From an uncultured Collinsella sp. (GTDB lineage Bacteria > Actinomycetota > Coriobacteriia > Coriobacteriales > Coriobacteriaceae), in NCBI GenBank assembly GCA_900541665.1, contig UQKV01000003.1:1-64000 (forward strand): a stretch of DNA of 64,000 nt. The letters are read 5' to 3'. The notes beneath the pieces were generated by a model. It ran no database searches and was not told the origin of the DNA. It saw only the letters and a program-made list of their open reading frames with translations. Made by a program: the position numbers and the translations under genes. How positions within the stretch are numbered: the first letter of the stretch is position 1; every line of letters starts with the position of its first letter. Positions 59,227 through 64,000 of this stretch are shown piece after piece.

Positions 59227-60264
59227 ATGGACCTGCCGATCGTCCTGTCCCATAAGACTGCCTGGCTGTACCACAACGTGGCGCGCCCGTCCGAGCCGCT
59301 CTCGCGAGCAAGCAGCCTATACGATGAGGACTCGCTTGCTAACGAGGCGGAACCGGCCGCGAGCCTGCCCAAATTGGGACTCGATGCCAAGGGGCTGAGG
59401 GCTTCGACGGCCGTCGGGATCGTTACCGACTATCTAGTTTCGCTCGGTATTCCACGAGAAGAGCTCGATCATATCGACGCGCTCGTCAACTTCGATTTTG
59501 AGCGCTCGACGCCGGCTGGATTTAGGTGCCACGTGTTTGGGGCGCCGGTACCTTCAGACCATCTTATCGAGGTGGCGGAGGGCCTTCTGGTGGTTGATGA
59601 GCCCATGTGCTTTGTCCAGGCGGGTTCGTGGATGAGTGAGCCCGAGCAGCTGGAATATGGCTACGGAATCTGCGCCCGATACCATTTGAATCATCTGTCG
59701 ACAGGCGATTATATCGAGATGGGGCAGAGGTATACCGTTGCCGACTTGATTGCTTATTGCAATGAGAACCGATCTCGTCAGGGGGCTATACGCGCGGCCG
59801 CCGTGCTCAAGCGCGTGCACGATGGCGCGCGGTCGCCCATGGAGACGGCCACCGCAATCATGGTCGTAGCAAAACGTTCCCAGGGAGGGCTGGGATACGC
59901 CAAGATCGAGCTCAACCATCGGGTCGATGTTCCCAACGAGTTCAAGTATCTCGCAAAGGCCGGATATTTCGAGATCGACGTATATGCGCCCGCGAGCGGT
60001 ACGGGGATTGAATACAACGGTTCGGACCATCTTGATAAACAGCGCAGCGCGTCGGATGCGGAGCGTATGACCGTGCTGAGCGCGCTGGGCTTTAGGATGA
60101 TCGTCCTCACCGGGACTCAGTTTGCCCACCAGCTGCAATTGCATCGGGCGATGAACGCCATCGCGCTCGCTATGGGCCTTAAGTGCGACCGAAGCGAAGC
60201 GTTTCAGAAACGTCAGAACGACCTGCGAGAATTCGTGATTCGGCACTGGGACGGCGGCCTTTAG
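59227..60264 (+). CDS. AbiEi/DUF559-like nuclease-fold protein
   Basis: 345 aa, tentative. The N-terminal part (VLSHKTAWLYHNVARPSEPL, VSLGIPREELDHIDALVN) looks like the wHTH-linked region of actinobacterial AbiEi-type proteins. The C-terminal part (SPMETATAIMVVAKRSQGGLGYAKIELNHRV, FEIDVYAPASGTGIEYNGSDH, DAERMTVLSALGFRMIVLT) matches the DUF559/Vsr-like endonuclease pattern with Asp, Glu and His positions kept. Role unknown: defence, toxin-antitoxin or repair are possible. It stands alone between two copies of one palindrome. The ATG at 59227 follows GGAGGG. Confidence 0.65.
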   Translation: MDLPIVLSHKTAWLYHNVARPSEPLSRASSLYDEDSLANEAEPAASLPKLGLDAKGLRASTAVGIVTDYLVSLGIPREELDHIDALVNFDFERSTPAGFRCHVFGAPVPSDHLIEVAEGLLVVDEPMCFVQAGSWMSEPEQLEYGYGICARYHLNHLSTGDYIEMGQRYTVADLIAYCNENRSRQGAIRAAAVLKRVHDGARSPMETATAIMVVAKRSQGGLGYAKIELNHRVDVPNEFKYLAKAGYFEIDVYAPASGTGIEYNGSDHLDKQRSASDAERMTVLSALGFRMIVLTGTQFAHQLQLHRAMNAIALAMGLKCDRSEAFQKRQNDLREFVIRHWDGGL

Positions 60265-60302
60265 GGACGCTTTGGTCCTTCTACGGGGTGCCGTGGGCGG
60301 GC

Positions 60303-60366
60303 AAACCATCACAACATTCGACGTTTATTGCCAAAAACGGGAAAAGCATCGAATGTTGTGATGGTC
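60303..60366. repeat. Palindromic repeat (CCATCACAACATTC), copy 2
   Basis: Same orientation and nearly the same sequence as copy 1, including the inner GGGAAAAGCATCGAATG. It begins 38 bases after the DUF559-like stop. Confidence 0.85.
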
Positions 60367-60497
60367 TGTGCTGAGGATGGGCTTGGATAGTCCGTCTTGC
60401 TCGAAGCGACCTGTCCTGTCGTACGGGTGTCGGCACGATTCTCTCGTGGGGTATTATGTTTTCCGAAGAATAAAACGCCGCGTGAGGGGAGGGCTGC

Positions 60498-61553
60498 GTG
60501 GACGGGCACGTGCAACATGACGGCTTTGGCCGCGATATCAACTACCTGCGCATTGCCGTTACCGACAAGTGCAATTTCCGCTGCATTTACTGCATGCCGG
60601 CCGATGGCGTGACGCCCCGCGCACACGACGAGCTGCTCAGCGCCGAGGAAATCGCCCGTTTTGTGCGCCTGGTGGCGGGGGAGGGCATTCGCCGCGTGCG
60701 CCTGACGGGCGGCGAGCCGCTGGTCAGCCGCCGCATCATCCCGCTCATTCGCGACATCCGCGCGATTCCGCAGATCGAGGACATCTCGCTTACCACCAAC
60801 GGCGCCCTGCTGCCCAAGCTGGCGCCGCAGCTCAAAGACGCTGGGCTTAACCGCGTCAACATCTCGCTCGACACGCTCGACCCTACGCTGTTTGGAAAGA
60901 TCACGCGCCTGGGTCGGCTCGAGCAGACCATGGCCGGTATCGACGCGGCGCTGGCCTGGGGCTTTGAGCCCGTTAAGGTCAACTGCGTTGTGGTGCGCCG
61001 GCTCAACCAGGATGTGGCGGCCCTCGCACGGCTGACCGTCGACCGCCCCATCCACCTGCGCTTTATCGAATACATGCCCATCGGCGACGAGCGCACGAGC
61101 TCGCATTGCGCTGTGGACCCGCATGCGCCCGCGCTCAATCCCGAGCTGTGGGATGCGAGCGATACCGTGCCGAGTGACGAGCTGCGGGCGCGCATCAATG
61201 CCGGGGCCGCGGCGGCGGGACTGGGCGAGCTCGAGCCGCTCGGAATCAACGACGCTCCTGCCGGCGCGGGTCCTGCGCGCTATTGGCACTTTCCGGGTGC
61301 GGCGGGAACGGTCGGTTTCATTAGCGCCATGTCTAATCATTTTTGTGCGAATTGCAACCGTCTGCGCCTGACGGCAGACGGCAACGTGCGTCCGTGCCTG
61401 TTTAGCGATGCCGAGTATTCGGTGCGTGAGGCGCTGCGTCGTGGTGATGATATGCAGGTACTTTCGATTTGGCGCGATGCCGTGGCCCACAAACCGCAGG
61501 AACACGCGATAATTGAGGGCACGCAACGATTTATGTCCCAAATCGGAGGATGA
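60498..61553 (+). CDS. moaA: GTP 3',8-cyclase MoaA
   Basis: 351 aa, radical SAM. It starts molybdenum cofactor synthesis by rearranging GTP. N-terminal cluster CNFRCIYCMPADG, RLTGGEPLV, SLDTLDP, the second cluster C-terminal in CANCNRLRLTADGNVRPC, and the terminal Gly-Gly. GTG start at 60498 after GAGGGGAGGG. moaC-mobB begins 5 bases after it, so the two are one operon. Confidence 0.95.
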   Translation: MDGHVQHDGFGRDINYLRIAVTDKCNFRCIYCMPADGVTPRAHDELLSAEEIARFVRLVAGEGIRRVRLTGGEPLVSRRIIPLIRDIRAIPQIEDISLTTNGALLPKLAPQLKDAGLNRVNISLDTLDPTLFGKITRLGRLEQTMAGIDAALAWGFEPVKVNCVVVRRLNQDVAALARLTVDRPIHLRFIEYMPIGDERTSSHCAVDPHAPALNPELWDASDTVPSDELRARINAGAAAAGLGELEPLGINDAPAGAGPARYWHFPGAAGTVGFISAMSNHFCANCNRLRLTADGNVRPCLFSDAEYSVREALRRGDDMQVLSIWRDAVAHKPQEHAIIEGTQRFMSQIGG

Positions 61554-61557
61554 TCAT

Positions 61558-62856
61558 ATGGCCAAGAGCAGGTACGCCGATGCCACCAAGGCCGCTCGCA
61601 GGGCCGCGATGTCTGCCCATGCGGCCGCGGTGAATGCCGACAACGCCGACGCGTCCGCGCAGCCGACTGCCAGTGCTGCCATCGAGCCCGCCCGTGACGC
61701 CCGTCGCGACGAGCTGACGCACGTGGACGCCAAGGGCGAGGTACGCATGGTCGACGTGTCCGACAAGGCCGAGACCCATCGCATCGCCATCGCCGAGGGC
61801 ACCATCCTCATGCATCCCGAGACGCAGGCCATGGTGCTGCAGGACCGCGCCAAAAAGGGCGACGTGCTTGCCTGCGCGCGCGTGGCGGGCATTATGGCCA
61901 TCAAGCGCACGAGCGACATCATCCCCATGTGCCATCCGCTGCTCATTACCAAGAGCAAGTGCGACATTGCGCCCATCGCTCCGGCGGGGACGCCTGCCGA
62001 GGACGTGCCCGAGGGCTGGGCGCCGGCGCGCGCGGACGGACAGGTTGGCTTTCACGTGCTGGTCACGGCGGGCGTGACGGGCAAGACGGGTATCGAGATG
62101 GAGGCTCTGACCGGCGCGAGCGCTGCATGTCTTACGATTTATGACATGTGCAAGGCCGTCGATCGCGGCATGGAGATCGTCGACGTGCGCCTGCTGCACA
62201 AGGAAGGCGGCCGCTCGGGCATATGGGACCGCGCAGAGCGTCAGGCCGCTGCTGTTGAGGCCGTGGGAGCCGCGGGCGACGCACCCGCGAGCGCACCCAT
62301 CGCCGTCGCGCCTGCAGCTCCGGCTCCGGCCGTCCCTGCGATCGCGTTTATCGGCTACCAAAACTCGGGCAAGACCACGCTCGTCGAGAAGGTCATCGCC
62401 GAGCTCACACGCCGTGGCCTGCGCGTGGGCTCGCTCAAACATCATGGGCATCATGGCTTTGATATCGATGTGCCCGCTAAGGACACCTGGCGCCATCACC
62501 AGGCCGGATCCAAGCACGTGGGGCTCATCTGCGCCACGCGCTGGGCGGAGTACGCCGATACGCGCGAGGAGGACGAGATGCCCGCGCGCGAGCTGCTGTC
62601 GCGCTACAACGATGTCGACGTGGTGATCATCGAGGGCTACAAGACCGAGGGCTTCGACAACATCGTCGTCGCGCGATCGGGCGTCGACCGTCTGCGCGGC
62701 AAGAGCTCGCTCGACCTGGTCGACGGTCACACGCTGGCCCTTGCCTGCAACGAAGCCCTTGCACGTCAGGCCTTCGACGCCGGCTTTGCGACCCGAGCCA
62801 TCAACATCAACGACGCCCGAGCCATCTGCGACCTCATCCAAGATCATCTGGCCTAA
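61558..62856 (+). CDS. Fusion of MoaC and MobB
   Basis: 432 aa. After an Ala-rich N-terminus (1-50), residues about 50-230 are MoaC, cyclic pyranopterin monophosphate synthase: THVDAKGEVRMVDVSDKAETHRIA, CHPLLITK, GKTGIEMEALTGASAACLTIYDMCKAVD. An Ala/Pro linker (about 245-270) leads to MobB (about 275-432) with P-loop GYQNSGKTT, KHHGHHGFDIDVPAKDTWRHHQAGS and VVIIEGYKTEGF, which aids guanine dinucleotide attachment. The fusion joins an early and a late step of cofactor synthesis. GGAGGA precedes the ATG at 61558. Confidence 0.92.
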   Translation: MAKSRYADATKAARRAAMSAHAAAVNADNADASAQPTASAAIEPARDARRDELTHVDAKGEVRMVDVSDKAETHRIAIAEGTILMHPETQAMVLQDRAKKGDVLACARVAGIMAIKRTSDIIPMCHPLLITKSKCDIAPIAPAGTPAEDVPEGWAPARADGQVGFHVLVTAGVTGKTGIEMEALTGASAACLTIYDMCKAVDRGMEIVDVRLLHKEGGRSGIWDRAERQAAAVEAVGAAGDAPASAPIAVAPAAPAPAVPAIAFIGYQNSGKTTLVEKVIAELTRRGLRVGSLKHHGHHGFDIDVPAKDTWRHHQAGSKHVGLICATRWAEYADTREEDEMPARELLSRYNDVDVVIIEGYKTEGFDNIVVARSGVDRLRGKSSLDLVDGHTLALACNEALARQAFDAGFATRAININDARAICDLIQDHLA

Positions 62857-62894
62857 AACCTGCCAAAAAGGGACAGGTTTATTTTGGCAGGTTT
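62855..62894 (+). terminator. Terminator after moaC-mobB (repeat-derived)
   Basis: AAAACCTGCCAAAA pairs with TTTTGGCAGGTTTT; the loop contains AGGGACAGGTTTA. It is the inverse of the piece at 11723-11749. Confidence 0.85.
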
Positions 62895-62916
62895 TATCTG
62901 GGCAAACGTCATTTCC

Positions 62917-62948
62917 ACCACAAAGGGGCCAGGCACCTTTGTGGTGGT
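62917..62948. repeat. Short hairpin repeat (AAAGGGGCCAGGCACC), copy 2
   Basis: ACCACAAAGG and CCTTTGTGGTGGT pair around GGCCAGGCA. TTTTTGC follows, so it can terminate. Matches 51129-51160. Confidence 0.75.
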
Positions 62949-63121
62949 TTTTGCTTTGGTAGATGGTTGGGACATGCCTTACAATCTACCAAGTAGTTCA
63001 TGACGGGCGAAAAACGGAGAGAAGGGGCTTGATGCGTCCTTAATGTTTCATGCGGATAGATTAATTTGACAGACGGTGGCGAATGCCCACCGCCCGTATT
63101 CGTATGAAACAAGGAGTCTCC

Positions 63122-64000
63122 ATGCTCGCCTCTCTTTTTTCAAAGCCTCAATCATCGCTGTCCGCGCAGGCCAGGCGCCTGGTGGCGATGCGCTTTCTCA
63201 TCTACACCGGTTTTCAGACCAGCTACTTTATCGGCGTCATCGGAACGCTCACCTATGCGGACGACGCTTCGGTCGTTGCGACATCGCTGGCCGTCCTGTT
63301 TATGAACGTTTTCGTGATCCTGGGGTCCTTTGCGGGTGGAGCGGCGCTCGACGCTTTGGGCCCGCGCCGCCATTTTTCGCTGAGCATCGTCGGCGCGCTG
63401 ACAACCGGCGCGGCGATTATCGCCTTTGGCAGCGCGACCGGAACAGTCCTTGCCGGCGCGGTGCTCCTGGGCTTTGTGATGGGGTTCGCCCAGCCCATCG
63501 CCACATCCTATCCAGCCTACCTCACTGACGACCCCGTCGAGCTCAAAGACATCAACTCCGCCATCGCCATGTTTTCAAACGTGAGTATCATCGTCGGCCC
63601 CACGCTGGGCGGCTTTGTCGCGGCGGCTGCATCGTCACGCGCGGTGTTCGTGCTCATGATGATCTTTACCGTACTGGCGCTCGTCGCCGGTTGGGGCTTT
63701 AGACAAAGTGCAGGTCAGGCCGCCACACACGAAGGCAAACCCGCGATTGGCGACATCACATCAGACAAGGCCAGCCAAAGTCCCGACCGCAACACATCTT
63801 CCCGTGCCACCTTCGCAGCCAGCATCAAGACAGTCTTCACCAACAGCGTCCTCGCGCTACTTTTCTGCATCATTTTTCTTTCGAACTTTGGCTACGGAGC
63901 CTTCGATCCGCTCGAGTCGTTTTTCTATCGTGATGTCCTACGCGTCGGCGTTGAGTGGATGGGCTGGCTCTCGTCGGCCTCGGGTGTGGGCGCGGTGCTG
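63122..64000 (+). CDS. MFS transporter, N-terminal part (cut by window end)
   Basis: At least 293 codons, open to the window edge. It begins MLASLFSKPQSSLSAQARRL, then membrane helices typical of MFS: RFLIYTGFQTSYFIGVIGTL, TSLAVLFMNVFVILGSFAGGAALDALGPRR (motif A region), LAGAVLLGFVMGFAQPIATSYPAYL and SNVSIIVGPTLGGFVAAAA. A polar loop of about 55 residues precedes the second half. Substrate unknown. ACAAGGAG precedes the ATG at 63122; a hairpin with GACGGTGG and CCACCGCC lies in the leader at 63072-63093. Confidence 0.82.
   Translation, partial: MLASLFSKPQSSLSAQARRLVAMRFLIYTGFQTSYFIGVIGTLTYADDASVVATSLAVLFMNVFVILGSFAGGAALDALGPRRHFSLSIVGALTTGAAIIAFGSATGTVLAGAVLLGFVMGFAQPIATSYPAYLTDDPVELKDINSAIAMFSNVSIIVGPTLGGFVAAAASSRAVFVLMMIFTVLALVAGWGFRQSAGQAATHEGKPAIGDITSDKASQSPDRNTSSRATFAASIKTVFTNSVLALLFCIIFLSNFGYGAFDPLESFFYRDVLRVGVEWMGWLSSASGVGAVL

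Noticed and set aside
63076..63528. 150-codon frame at the window end
   Set aside because: It is out of frame with the MFS gene starting at 63122, whose membrane helices are clear and which has the better ribosome site.

Overview
The window looks like a high-GC gut actinobacterium of the Coriobacteriia, most likely Collinsella or a close relative. This is inferred from gene content and intergenic repeat style, not from a marker gene. Signs are the lar nickel-racemase locus, a FeoA-FeoA-FeoB set with a Cys-rich companion, many LacI and GntR regulators, and a broken Coriobacteria-type integrase. There is no rRNA gene, CRISPR array or complete tRNA gene.

Layout. 0.7-5.3 kb: lactate racemase larA and a LarD-like channel, with larB, a short larC and a TetR gene on the other strand. 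5.4-8.4 kb: serB, aspS and an HPr-like protein. 8.7-12 kb: ferrous iron uptake (feoA, feoA, feoB, Cys-rich protein). 12.1-36.8 kb: a large uronate and pectin-oligosaccharide catabolism region. It holds a LacI regulator, uxaC, uxaB, uxaA, a GPH-type transporter, GH28, a CE8-esterase fusion, an SGNH esterase, GH105, a TIM-barrel epimerase, two flavin oxidoreductases, dhuI and kduD/dhuD, then a GntR-GntP-IlvD/Edd sugar-acid module. 37-42.3 kb: an accessory region with an efflux pump behind a short leader ORF, a CBS protein, an MGMT-like protein, a tRNA-fMet 3' fragment and a ruined integrase. 42.3-49 kb: an AAA ATPase behind seven 10-bp repeats, a YczE-like membrane protein, a GntR gene, and eda and kdgK with a divergent LacI regulator. 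49-64 kb: glnA with a GlnR-like regulator, HtrA protease, ligA, a Phd/PIN toxin-antitoxin pair, MerR-MATE, a DUF559-like protein between two palindromes, moaA, a moaC-mobB fusion and the start of an MFS gene.

How the genes fit. GH28, CE8-esterase, SGNH and GH105 all lack signal peptides, so short, methylated and acetylated pectin fragments are probably imported by the GPH transporter and cut in the cytoplasm. Galacturonate would go UxaC-UxaB-UxaA to 2-keto-3-deoxygluconate (KDG), and unsaturated uronates DhuI-DhuD to KDG. KdgK and Eda, 20-30 kb away, would finish the route to pyruvate and glyceraldehyde 3-phosphate. A palindrome GTGAACGTTCAC recurs before uxaC, the GPH transporter, GH105, kduD and near the YczE-like gene, and defines a candidate LacI regulon.

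Most notable non-coding signals. Two conserved, pairable elements (called A and B here) each occur twice. A lies just after the LacI-type operators of kdgK and of the YczE-like gene. B lies 33-50 bases before the start codons of eda and of the YczE-like gene. They are candidate cis-regulatory RNAs that I do not recognise. The region also carries several families of intergenic hairpins, three perfect 29-bp inverted repeats, and the phased 10-bp repeats before the AAA ATPase.
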